Below, piece by piece: positions 44,919-52,603 of a DNA stretch of 61,370 bases. The DNA is from Mycobacterium sp. Marseille-P9652 (GTDB taxonomy: Bacteria; Actinomycetota; Actinomycetes; Mycobacteriales; Mycobacteriaceae). How positions within the stretch are numbered: the stretch's first letter is position 1; each line of letters starts with the position of its first letter. The stretch covers positions 1 through 61,370 of the forward strand of contig NZ_CACRUY010000033.1 of NCBI RefSeq assembly GCF_902652685.1, given 5' to 3'. The notes under the pieces are model-generated. The model searched no databases and was not told where the DNA came from. It saw nothing but the letters and a program-made list of their open reading frames with translations. A program made the position numbers and the translations under genes.

Positions 44919-46052
44919 GTGAGCACCGTCAGCAGCGTCGAAACCGACGAGACGTCGGCTCACGAGCCCGGCGAGGCCGCCTTCGTCAGTCACCGCCCAC
45001 TCGACTACGTTCCGGGCATCCTGCTGCTGATCGCCGTGGGCGTGCTGGGCAAGTACGCGCAGGTCTGGTGGAACGCGACGGCCAAGCACCACCACTGGAC
45101 GGTGCCCGACATCGAGTACGTGCTGTGGGCCATCGTGATCGGCCTGGTGATCACCAATACCGTTGGCCTGCATCGCGTTTTCCGGCCCGGGGTGCTGACC
45201 TACCAATTCTGGCTGAAGGTCGGCATCGTGGCGCTGGGTTCGCGGTTCGTGCTGGGCGACATCGCCAAGCTGGGGGCGACCAGCCTGGTGCAGATCCTGG
45301 TCGACATGACGATCGCCGGGACGATCATCCTGGTGGCGGCCCGCGCCTTCGGGCTGTCCGGCAAGCTGGGCTCCCTGCTGGCCATCGGCACATCGATTTG
45401 CGGGGTCTCGGCGATCGTCGCCGCCAAGGGCGCGATCCGGGCGCGCAACGCCGACGTCAGCTACGCCATCGCGGCGATCCTCGCGCTGGGCGCCGTGGGG
45501 CTGTTCGTGTTGCCGCCGCTGGGCCACCTGATCGGCCTCACCGACCACGAATTCGGCCTCTGGGCCGGGTTGTCGGTGGACAACACCGCGGAAACCACGG
45601 CCACCGGCTACCTGTTCTCCGACCACGCCGGCAAGATCGCCGTGCTGGTCAAGTCCACCCGCAACGCGCTGATCGGCTTCGTGGTCCTGGGCTTCGCGCT
45701 GTACTGGGCGGCGCGCGGCGAGGCCGACGAGATCGCGCCCGGGGCGAAGGCGAAGGGCGCCTTCGTCTGGGCCAAGTTCCCCAAGTTCGTACTCGGGTTC
45801 CTCGCGGTGTCGGCCATCGCGACCGCGCACTGGCTGACCAAGGGCCAGGCCGCCAATCTGGCGAACGTGTCGAAGTGGGCGTTCCTGCTGACCTTCGCCG
45901 GGGTCGGACTCACCACCGACATCCGCCAGATCGCGCGGACGGGCTGGCGCCCGCTCGTCGTCGCGATCATCGGGCTGGTCGTCGTGGCCTCGGTGTCGCT
46001 GGGACTCGTCCTGCTGACCACGCGCGTGTTCCATTGGGGTGCGGGCGTTTAG
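44919..46052 (+). CDS. YeiH/UPF0324-family putative sulfate exporter
   Basis: This 377-residue integral membrane protein has about ten helices. Family signatures include [41 protein letters not shown] and the [22 protein letters not shown] segment. It begins at GTG 44919 with a soluble ~30-residue acidic lead. As the last gene of the stf0-cysD-cysNC run it probably exports sulfate or a related anion, or balances the sulfur pool; that is drawn from family annotation and context. Confidence 0.88.
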   Translation: MSTVSSVETDETSAHEPGEAAFVSHRPLDYVPGILLLIAVGVLGKYAQVWWNATAKHHHWTVPDIEYVLWAIVIGLVITNTVGLHRVFRPGVLTYQFWLKVGIVALGSRFVLGDIAKLGATSLVQILVDMTIAGTIILVAARAFGLSGKLGSLLAIGTSICGVSAIVAAKGAIRARNADVSYAIAAILALGAVGLFVLPPLGHLIGLTDHEFGLWAGLSVDNTAETTATGYLFSDHAGKIAVLVKSTRNALIGFVVLGFALYWAARGEADEIAPGAKAKGAFVWAKFPKFVLGFLAVSAIATAHWLTKGQAANLANVSKWAFLLTFAGVGLTTDIRQIARTGWRPLVVAIIGLVVVASVSLGLVLLTTRVFHWGAGV

Positions 46053-46071
46053 AGCGATGAACGGCGGTGCG

Positions 46072-46195
46072 GCCGGCGCACTGAGCCTGCGGCCTGCGCG
46101 TCGAGCCTGACCGCACATCGCGACTGCGCCGCCGAACGCGCGCTGGGTACAGTCTCGGCGCGCTGAGCGCAGTCTCGGCGCACTGAGCCGGTAGC
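46072..46195. repeat. Dispersed intergenic repeat, copy 3
   Basis: Tandem units of the form GCGCTGGGTACAGTCTCG, GCGCTGAGCGCAGTCTCG and GCACTGAGCC lie here, the same family as at 1507-1592 and 12311-12430. The interval 46053-46283 has no convincing gene. Confidence 0.6.
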
Positions 46196-46283
46196 CTGGC
46201 GCGCATGCCCCACTCGCCCGTCGTCTCGCTGCCGTGCGACGGCGGCGGTTCAGGCGCCTGAGGCGCCGGCGTCGAACCCTGCC

Positions 46284-46934
46284 ATGTTGCTCACCATCCT
46301 GGTGATGGCCCTGGCCGTGAGCCTGGAACCGTTCCGGATCGGCATGACGGTGCTGATGCTCAACAGGCCGCGGCCCGCGCTTCAGCTGGGCGCGTTTCTG
46401 TGCGGCGGCTTCGTGATGGGCATGAGCGTGGGCCTGGTGGTGCTGTTCATTCTGCGGCGAGTGCTGGCGGGGATCGACTACTTCACCCTGCCCACCGTGC
46501 AGATCGCGATCGGGGCGCTGGCGCTCGCGGCCGCCGCCGTGCTCGTCGCGAATCCCTTGGCGGGACGCGATGTCGGCGCCGGGCGGGTCGCGACCCGGGC
46601 GCAGCGGGTGCTGCGCGGGCCGTCGCTGTGGGTGGCCGGCGTGGCCGGGCTGGGAATCGCGCTGCCGTCCGTCGACTACCTGGCCGCGCTCGCCGTCATC
46701 CTGGCCTCGGGCGCCGCGGCGTGGGCACAGGTCGGGGCGCTGGCTCTGTTCAACGTGGTCGCGTTCGCGTTCGTGGAGGCCCCGCTGGTCGCCTTCGCCG
46801 TCGCGCCCGAGCGGACCCGCACGTCGATGACCGCCCTGAACGAGTGGATCCGGGCCCGCCGGCGCCTGGAGGTCGCCGCCCTGCTCGGGGTGGTCGGCGC
46901 CGCCCTGCTGGCGGTCGGCGTCGCGAGCCTGTGA
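46284..46934 (+). CDS. GAP-family (Sap/GPL-addressing-like) membrane protein
   Basis: This 216-residue protein has about six transmembrane helices. It begins MLLTILVMALAVSLEPFRIGMTVLMLNRPRP, the signature of the GAP/Sap family linked in M. smegmatis to glycopeptidolipid export. It keeps the LysE-like topology with GFVMGMSVGLVVLF and AAVRR-type central loop. The cargo is unknown. It converges on the potassium transporter gene. Confidence 0.82.
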   Translation: MLLTILVMALAVSLEPFRIGMTVLMLNRPRPALQLGAFLCGGFVMGMSVGLVVLFILRRVLAGIDYFTLPTVQIAIGALALAAAAVLVANPLAGRDVGAGRVATRAQRVLRGPSLWVAGVAGLGIALPSVDYLAALAVILASGAAAWAQVGALALFNVVAFAFVEAPLVAFAVAPERTRTSMTALNEWIRARRRLEVAALLGVVGAALLAVGVASL

Positions 46935-46944
46935 GCGGCCGGCC

Positions 46945-49377
46945 TCAGCCCTCGGTGGCCTGTTCGCTCTTCCCGGACTCGGCGTCCTCGGCGGGGTCCT
47001 CCACGACGTGATAGACGGGATCGAGCATCGAGACCGGCCGGTTCCCCGTCTGCCGCGCCTTGCCGGTGATCCGCAGCACCTGGCCCGGCTGGATGTCGGC
47101 GCCGCCATGGCCGGGACGGAAGGTGACCGTCAGCTCGCCGCTGCTGTCGCCCACGACGACCTGCCGCAGGGTCCGCCGGCCGCTGGCGACGTCCTGGACC
47201 TCGTTGACCCGACCCTCGATCGTGGCACGCTGCCCTGCGATGAGGCCCGCCACCATGATCACCGAGGGTGACCGCTCCGGGTGCTCGTACTGTTCGACGT
47301 TTCGGTCCTCGTCCCGCGACACCCACGCCTGCAGCTTGTCGATCTCCTGGGCGATGCGCTGCTCGAGGTTGTCGGGGTAGGCCTCTTTGATCCGCGATTC
47401 GACGTCGTAGGGCACGATCGTCGCCGCCGCATCCGGGATGACGCTGACGGCACGGGCGATTTTGTCGGCCGTGCGGTCATGCAGCAACCGGCCCAGCAGC
47501 GGCGCGAACGTCCGCCGCGGCAACAGCACGGTCACGTTGGTGTCCGCATGCTCGTCGCGCGCCTTGGCCACCAGTAGCTGCGCGGCCCGCGTGATCCGCC
47601 GGTCAGGACAGTCCACCACCCGCAGCGGCGTACTGAGATCGAAGTGGTCCCAACGCTTTCGCAGCCGTGCGGCGTACGCGGCGTCGACCATGAAGTGCAC
47701 CGCGACCAGCTCGTCGGCCCGCAAACCCTTGCCGTACCGCAACGCCTCGATGGTCGCGAGGTCCACCGAGTCCACGAAGACGAAGACCTTGTGCCGGGCG
47801 TACTTCACCATATCCGGGCGGTCGGTGCGGAACATCTCGAGAATGGCTGCCTCCGCGCGGTATTCGCGATTGAGGCGCTGCAGGATGAACACCAGGACCG
47901 GGAAGATCACCACCACCAGCCAGGCGCCCTCGGTGAACTTCGCCACCGCGAAGATTCCCACCACCACCGTGGACAGGATGGCGGCGCTCAGATTGATCGC
48001 CAGCCGCCGGCGCCAACCCTGTTCCTTGTGCGTCAGGTGGTATTTCGTCATCCCGTAGCCGGCCATCGCGAACCCGGTGAACACGCCGATCGCGTAGAAC
48101 GGGACCAGCGCGTTGACCGAGCCGCCGGTCGCGAGCAGCAACACCACCGACAGCGCAGCCAGCGTCATGATGCCGTTCGAAAACACCAGCCGGTGACCGC
48201 GTTTCGTCAGTTGCCGCGGCAGGAAGCGGTCCTCGGCGACGAAGCTGGCCAGCGCCGGGAAGCCGTTGAAGCTGGTGTTCGCGCCGGTGAACAAGATGGC
48301 GGCCGTCGCCGCCTGAACCAGGATGTAGGCGACGTTGCCCACCACACCGTTTCCGAACACCGCGCGGGCGATCTGCGAGAGCACCGACGGGTATTCGCTG
48401 AGATACGGGGTGGCGTGCGTGACGTACGCGAGGTATGCGACGCCCGCCAGCAGGAAGCCGAGGATGACCGCCATCACGGTGAGCACGCGGCGCGCGTTGC
48501 GGCCCTGCGGCTTTCGGAAGTAGTCGACCGTGTTGGAGATCGCCTCCACCCCGGTCAGCGACGAGCCGCCGTTCGCGAACGCGCGCAGCAACACCAGGAC
48601 CGTGGCACCCATCACCAGCCCGTCGCCCTGGTGAACCGGCACGGTACCGGGTAGGTGGGCGGGGTCGTAGACCGGCATGTCTCCCAGCACAACCCGCGTG
48701 ACGCCGATGATGATCGTGACGCCGACCATGATGACGAAGAAGTAGGTGGCGAACGCGAACTGCCAGCCCGCCTCCCTGAGCCCGCGCAGGTTCGCGTAGC
48801 AGATGAGCAGCACGACGGCCACCGTGATCTGCAGGCTGTGCGGGCCGAGGGCGGGGATGGCGGAGACGACGGCGACCGTTCCCGCCGCCGACTGGACCGC
48901 GACGGTGACCACATAGTCGATCAGCAGGGCCGCCGCGGCGACCTGCGCCACTCGGGGCCCGAAGTTGTCCCGCGCGACGATGTAGGAGCCGCCCGCCCGG
49001 GTGTAGACCATCACGACCTGCCGGTAGGACGCGGCCACGAGCACCAGGATGAGCAGGATGACGCCGGTGACGGGCAGCAGCAACAGGAAGGCGGCGAGCC
49101 CGGCGTGCGGGAGCAGCTCGATCAGAACCTGCTCGGGGCCATACGCGGTGGACGAGATCGCGTCCGGCGAAAGCGCTCCGAGCGCAACCGGATTCGACAG
49201 CTTCTCGCTCGACAGCTCCTCGGTGATGAGCGGCTTGCCCAGGAAGACGCGCTTGGCGATGTCGCCGACCGACAGGGGGATGCGGGGCTTGCCCGACGTA
49301 CCGGACGTACCCGACGTATCGGACGTACCCGACGTACCCGACGTACCCGACGTACCCGACGTAGTTGTCACGACCAC
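46945..49377 (-). CDS. KimA-like APC-superfamily potassium transporter with C-terminal OB-fold
   Basis: This is an 810-residue protein. Residues 1-30 are a Ser-Gly-Thr repeat. Residues 40-520 are a 12-helix APC permease of the KimA type, with SSEKLSNPVALGALSPDAISSTAYG, TRAGGSYIVARDNFG and LTGVEAISNTVDYFRKP. Residues ~520-690 are a cytosolic USP-like domain. Residues ~705-785 form an OB-fold (QRATIEGRVNEVQDVA; GELTVTFRPG; QVLRITGKARQ), an unusual addition. KimA-type proteins import K+ and are held in check by c-di-AMP in Bacillus. The GTG start is within 90 bases of the dapC stop. Confidence 0.87.
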   Translation of the reverse strand: MVVTTTSGTSGTSGTSGTSDTSGTSGTSGKPRIPLSVGDIAKRVFLGKPLITEELSSEKLSNPVALGALSPDAISSTAYGPEQVLIELLPHAGLAAFLLLLPVTGVILLILVLVAASYRQVVMVYTRAGGSYIVARDNFGPRVAQVAAAALLIDYVVTVAVQSAAGTVAVVSAIPALGPHSLQITVAVVLLICYANLRGLREAGWQFAFATYFFVIMVGVTIIIGVTRVVLGDMPVYDPAHLPGTVPVHQGDGLVMGATVLVLLRAFANGGSSLTGVEAISNTVDYFRKPQGRNARRVLTVMAVILGFLLAGVAYLAYVTHATPYLSEYPSVLSQIARAVFGNGVVGNVAYILVQAATAAILFTGANTSFNGFPALASFVAEDRFLPRQLTKRGHRLVFSNGIMTLAALSVVLLLATGGSVNALVPFYAIGVFTGFAMAGYGMTKYHLTHKEQGWRRRLAINLSAAILSTVVVGIFAVAKFTEGAWLVVVIFPVLVFILQRLNREYRAEAAILEMFRTDRPDMVKYARHKVFVFVDSVDLATIEALRYGKGLRADELVAVHFMVDAAYAARLRKRWDHFDLSTPLRVVDCPDRRITRAAQLLVAKARDEHADTNVTVLLPRRTFAPLLGRLLHDRTADKIARAVSVIPDAAATIVPYDVESRIKEAYPDNLEQRIAQEIDKLQAWVSRDEDRNVEQYEHPERSPSVIMVAGLIAGQRATIEGRVNEVQDVASGRRTLRQVVVGDSSGELTVTFRPGHGGADIQPGQVLRITGKARQTGNRPVSMLDPVYHVVEDPAEDAESGKSEQATEG
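49293..49364. repeat. 9-bp tandem repeat in the transporter N-terminus
   Basis: Eight units of CCGACGTAC (or one-base variants CGGACGTAC, CCGACGTAT) run head to tail. On the coding strand they encode eight Thr-Ser-Gly/Asp tripeptides. The unit length is a multiple of three, so copy changes keep the frame. This is a likely polymorphic VNTR. Confidence 0.85.
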
Positions 49378-49467
49378 AGTCCTAACCCGAAGTCGACCGC
49401 TTGAACCGCGTTTCGATGCATTCTGCCGTCACCGCCGGCCGCGCCGCAGGTGGCGGGGCCTAGGCGG

Positions 49468-50607
49468 TCAGCCGAGTCGCCGCACCGCCGCGTCGACGCG
49501 CTCGTCGGAGGCGGTCAGCGCGACCCGCACGTGACGGGCGCCGCGCGGGCCGTAGAAGTCGCCGGGCGCCACCAGGATCCCGTGCGCCGCCAGCCAGGCA
49601 ACGCTGTCGAGACACGGCTCGTCGCGGGTGGCCCACAGGTAGAGGCCCGCCTCGGAGTGGTCCACCGCGAAGCCGGCCGCGCGGAAAGCCGGCAGCAGGG
49701 CGGTGCGGCGCCGTTCGTACCGCTCGCGCTGCACCCGCTCGTGGGCGTCGTCGTCGAGGGCGGCCACCATGGCCGCCTGGACCGGGGTCGGCACGATCAT
49801 CCCGGCGTGTTTGCGCACCGCGAGCAGCTCGGCCACCAGACCCGGGTCGCCGGCGACGAAGCCCGCGCGATACCCGGCCAGCGACGAACTCTTCGACAGG
49901 GAATGGATCGCCAGCAACCCGGCATGGTCGCCGCCACAGACCGAGGGGTGCAGGATCGACACCGGTTGGGCGTCCCAGCCCAGGCCCAGATAGCACTCGT
50001 CGGAGGCGACGACGCAACCGCGGCCGCGCGCCCAGTCGACCACCTTGCGCAGGTGGTCCACGCCCAGCACGCGCCCCGTCGGGTTGCTCGGGGAGTTCAG
50101 GTAGATCAGCGCCGGCGACTGGGGTCCGAGCTGGGTCAGCGAATCGGCGCGCAGCACCCGCGCGCCGGCGAGCCGGGCGCCGACGTCATAGGTCGGGTAG
50201 GCGAGCTCCGGCACGACGATCACGTCGGCGGGCCCCAGCCCCAGCAGCGTGGGCAGCCAGGCAATGAGTTCCTTGCTCCCGATCACCGGCAGGACGTCCG
50301 CCTGCGCCAGCCCGGTGATCCCGAACCGGCGTTCCAGGGCGGCGACCGCGGACTCGCGCAGCCGCACGGTGCCGGCGGTGGCCGGGTATCCCGACGCCGA
50401 TCCGGCCGCCGCCAGGGCCTCCTGGATCAGCGGCGCGACGGGGTCGACCGGGGTTCCGACGGACAGGTCCACGATGCCGTCCGGGTGGGCGGCTGCCCGG
50501 GCTTTCGCCTCGGCGAGGGTATCCCACGGGAACTCCGGCAGGGACGCCGAAACCCGCCCTCCCGGGGCGCGCGTCCCCGCTCGAGCTTCAGTGGGCTGCT
50601 GCGGCAC
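49468..50607 (-). CDS. dapC: N-succinyldiaminopimelate aminotransferase
   Basis: This is a class I/II PLP aminotransferase of the DAP pathway, Rv1178-like. The Lys that binds PLP lies in HSLSKSSSLAGYRAGF; SVGTPVDPVAPLI, YLNSPSNPTGRVLG and SDECYLGLGW are present. Where related genes start (VSASLPEFPW) this one reads GTT, not a start codon. The nearest usable start is GTG 50607, which adds 18 residues (VPQQPTEARAG...) and lies eight bases after the fdxC stop. That gives 379 residues against 362 in Mtb. Confidence 0.9.
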   Translation of the reverse strand: MPQQPTEARAGTRAPGGRVSASLPEFPWDTLAEAKARAAAHPDGIVDLSVGTPVDPVAPLIQEALAAAGSASGYPATAGTVRLRESAVAALERRFGITGLAQADVLPVIGSKELIAWLPTLLGLGPADVIVVPELAYPTYDVGARLAGARVLRADSLTQLGPQSPALIYLNSPSNPTGRVLGVDHLRKVVDWARGRGCVVASDECYLGLGWDAQPVSILHPSVCGGDHAGLLAIHSLSKSSSLAGYRAGFVAGDPGLVAELLAVRKHAGMIVPTPVQAAMVAALDDDAHERVQRERYERRRTALLPAFRAAGFAVDHSEAGLYLWATRDEPCLDSVAWLAAHGILVAPGDFYGPRGARHVRVALTASDERVDAAVRRLG

Positions 50608-50615
50608 CGCGCCGC

Positions 50616-50942
50616 TCAGTCGCCTTCGCCCTGGGGCGGCAGGTCCTTGACGACCTGCGGGTCGTTCTCGGTCAGGCCGACCTTGGCCGCCCCGCCGGGC
50701 GAGCCGAGCTCCGCGAAGAAGTCGGCGTTGATCTGGGTGTACTGACTCCACTGCTCCGGCACGTCGTCTTCGTAGTAGATCGCTTCGACCGGGCAGACCG
50801 GCTCACAGGCGCCGCAGTCGACGCATTCGTCCGGGTGGATGTAGAGCATGCGGGCGCCCTCGTAGATGCAGTCGACCGGGCATTCCTCGATGCACGCCTT
50901 GTCCTTGATGTCGACGCAGGGTTCGGCGATCGTGTAGGTCAC
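50616..50942 (-). CDS. fdxC: Seven-iron ferredoxin FdxC
   Basis: This 108-residue ferredoxin carries a 3Fe-4S plus 4Fe-4S set: CVDIKDKACIEECPVDC and CVDCGACEPVCP. GTG 50942 has GGAGGAG upstream and gives the family start VTYTIAEPCVD. It matches Rv1177 nearly throughout and precedes dapC as in M. tuberculosis. It could supply electrons to P450s, but no link is shown here. Confidence 0.95.
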   Translation of the reverse strand: MTYTIAEPCVDIKDKACIEECPVDCIYEGARMLYIHPDECVDCGACEPVCPVEAIYYEDDVPEQWSQYTQINADFFAELGSPGGAAKVGLTENDPQVVKDLPPQGEGD

Positions 50943-51042
50943 AGAAGTCTCCTCCATGAGCTGGGCGAGCATGGGCTGGGTTCAGCCGGCCCTGGCGTCC
51001 CCGACTGCTTCGGGCCGCTCGGGACAAAGCTTTTGGTTACTG

Positions 51043-51069
51043 ATACTAGACGTTGCACATACACGTCAA
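51043..51069 (-). promoter_or_regulatory. Candidate fdxC promoter
   Basis: On the minus strand TTGACG (51069-51064) and TAGTAT (51048-51043) resemble -35 and -10 elements but with a short 15-base spacer. The leader to the GTG would be about 95 bases. The rest of 50943-51433 holds no convincing gene. Confidence 0.35.
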
Positions 51070-51288
51070 CCACCAGCCTCACGCGTCGCGGCGACCCGCT
51101 TGATCGGCAACCCCCACCCACTTTTCGCGCCGGCGAGGTCACACACCGGGACGACGGCGGCGCCGCGGATCGCCGGTGCGGCGCTGCGAGTGCGGCGTGA
51201 CCGGGCGGAACCGGCGGCGAGGGCACCGGCGGCCGCTTCGGTTCCGCCAGTGATTTCGCTCCTGGCGAACACCCTCTGACCTGGGAAT

Positions 51289-51318
51289 TGTTACATCCGC
51301 CGGACGTTGTGCGATAAC
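51289..51318 (+). promoter_or_regulatory. Candidate promoter of the TB8.4-like gene
   Basis: TTGTTA (51289-51294) and GATAAC (51313-51318), separated by 18 bases, resemble a primary sigma factor promoter. They would give a leader of about 110 bases before ATG 51434. Confidence 0.3.
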
Positions 51319-51433
51319 GGTTTCGATAGAACAAAGCCCGGCGGTCCTGGTAATCTCGTCCGCAGACGGCAACCGCTGGGCAATGTCGTCGCCGTCGTCC
51401 GACGGTGCATCAACTCAGGAAGGTGTCCACAAC

Positions 51434-51769
51434 ATGGTGAGGCTGTCGTTGACCAAAATGGCTACCGCGGTCGGCGGTGTCGCAATCGCGTTGACCGCCG
51501 GCGCGGGTGTCGCATCTGCGGACCCGCTGGACGCGGTGATCAACACGACATGTAACTACGGGCAGGTCATGGCCGCGCTGAATGCGACGGACCCGAGCGC
51601 TGCCGCGCAGCTGAGCGCGTCGCCGGTCGCGACGAACTACCTGCACACGTTCCTGGCCTCCCCGCCGCCGAAGCGCGCGCAGATGGCGGCCCAGATCCAG
51701 GCGATACCGGGGGCGGCGCAGTACTTCAACGACGTGACCGCGGTGGCCGGGAGCTGCAACAACTACTGA
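51434..51769 (+). CDS. Secreted TB8.4-like antigen
   Basis: This 111-residue precursor matches the T-cell antigen TB8.4 (Rv1174c, 110 residues). A signal peptide ends at GVASA before DPLDAVINTTCNYGQVMAALNATDP. The two Cys (CNYGQ and the final GSCNNY) probably form a disulfide. ATG 51434 has AGGAAGGTG upstream; the longer frame from 51383 is not needed. It belongs to the hemophore-related small secreted protein group; its function is unknown. Confidence 0.92.
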   Translation: MVRLSLTKMATAVGGVAIALTAGAGVASADPLDAVINTTCNYGQVMAALNATDPSAAAQLSASPVATNYLHTFLASPPPKRAQMAAQIQAIPGAAQYFNDVTAVAGSCNNY

Positions 51770-51777
51770 GCTTCAAC

Positions 51778-52545
51778 TCAGTAGCCGCTGAGCAATCGGC
51801 GGACTTGGCCTAGGGCTTCGGACCCGGCATGGGCGTATACCCGTGCCGGGTCCGCTGGGCTTCTCCCCCAAAGCAGCAACACCCGGGTGGCGGCGTCGGT
51901 CTCCACCGTCGCCGGGCCGTCGGGCGGCGCCAGTTCGATGCTCGTGTTGTCGGAGTCGGCGCTCACCACCACGTCGTCGGTGTCAACGACGCGCAACCGC
52001 GCGCTGATCCGCTCCCCCGGTCCCAATGCTTTGCTCCCCTTGGCCAACAGCGGCCGACCCACGGCCAGGACGCTGTGAGTGGTCATCCACGGCTGGGCCA
52101 GTAGCTCGCGCGCCGCGGCGGTGTCTCCCGTGATGTCCCACCCGTGCAACACGAGTTCCTCGCGCATGTGCTCGGCGAACCAGGGGACTTTCATCGTGCG
52201 CCCCGTCCAGGCCACGTCGGTGTCGGCCGGCACCTCCTCGGCCGCCTCCGCCACCTCGGCGAGCGTCGCCATCCGCTCGTGCAGGGCGTCCCACACCTCG
52301 GCGCCGCCCAGCGATCGCAGCGGACCCTCGCGTTCCTCGAAGCTCCGCGTTCCGACGGGGTTGCCCTCCAGGTGCGAGCGCAGCACCCGCGCCAGTTCCT
52401 CGGCATTCCCGGCCTGATGGGCGACGATGTCGCGCACCGTCCAGCCGTCGCACCAGGTGGGGTCCTCGGGCCGTCGCTGCTGGACCGCGTCCACAAACGG
52501 CCGCCACTCGGGGAATCGCTCGTCATCGATGGCGTGTCGGCTCAT
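51778..52545 (-). CDS. Maleylpyruvate isomerase-family mycothiol-dependent protein
   Basis: This 255-residue protein has the DinB-like four-helix N-terminal domain with WCDGWTVRDIVAHQAGNAEEL and the metal-site helix FAEHMREELVLHGWDI, then a C-terminal MDMPI domain. His48 region, Glu and His in the second helix are the expected metal ligands. Members use mycothiol as thiol cofactor; the substrate here is unknown. It lies next to fbiC and is convergent with the TB8.4-like gene. Confidence 0.87.
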   Translation of the reverse strand: MSRHAIDDERFPEWRPFVDAVQQRRPEDPTWCDGWTVRDIVAHQAGNAEELARVLRSHLEGNPVGTRSFEEREGPLRSLGGAEVWDALHERMATLAEVAEAAEEVPADTDVAWTGRTMKVPWFAEHMREELVLHGWDITGDTAAARELLAQPWMTTHSVLAVGRPLLAKGSKALGPGERISARLRVVDTDDVVVSADSDNTSIELAPPDGPATVETDAATRVLLLWGRSPADPARVYAHAGSEALGQVRRLLSGY

Positions 52546-52603
52546 AGGGCAGCCATACCCCGCTGCGCCGAGTTTTACTGCGGCGTGTCGGCCGAACGGG
52601 AAG

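Noticed and set aside
46205-46261. An 18-codon frame MPHSPVVSLPCDGGGSGA
   Set aside because: No ribosome site, no helix or motif, and it follows a repeat block; too little to call a gene.
49293-49364. CRISPR or operator array
   Set aside because: It is a 9-base in-frame coding repeat with no spacers.
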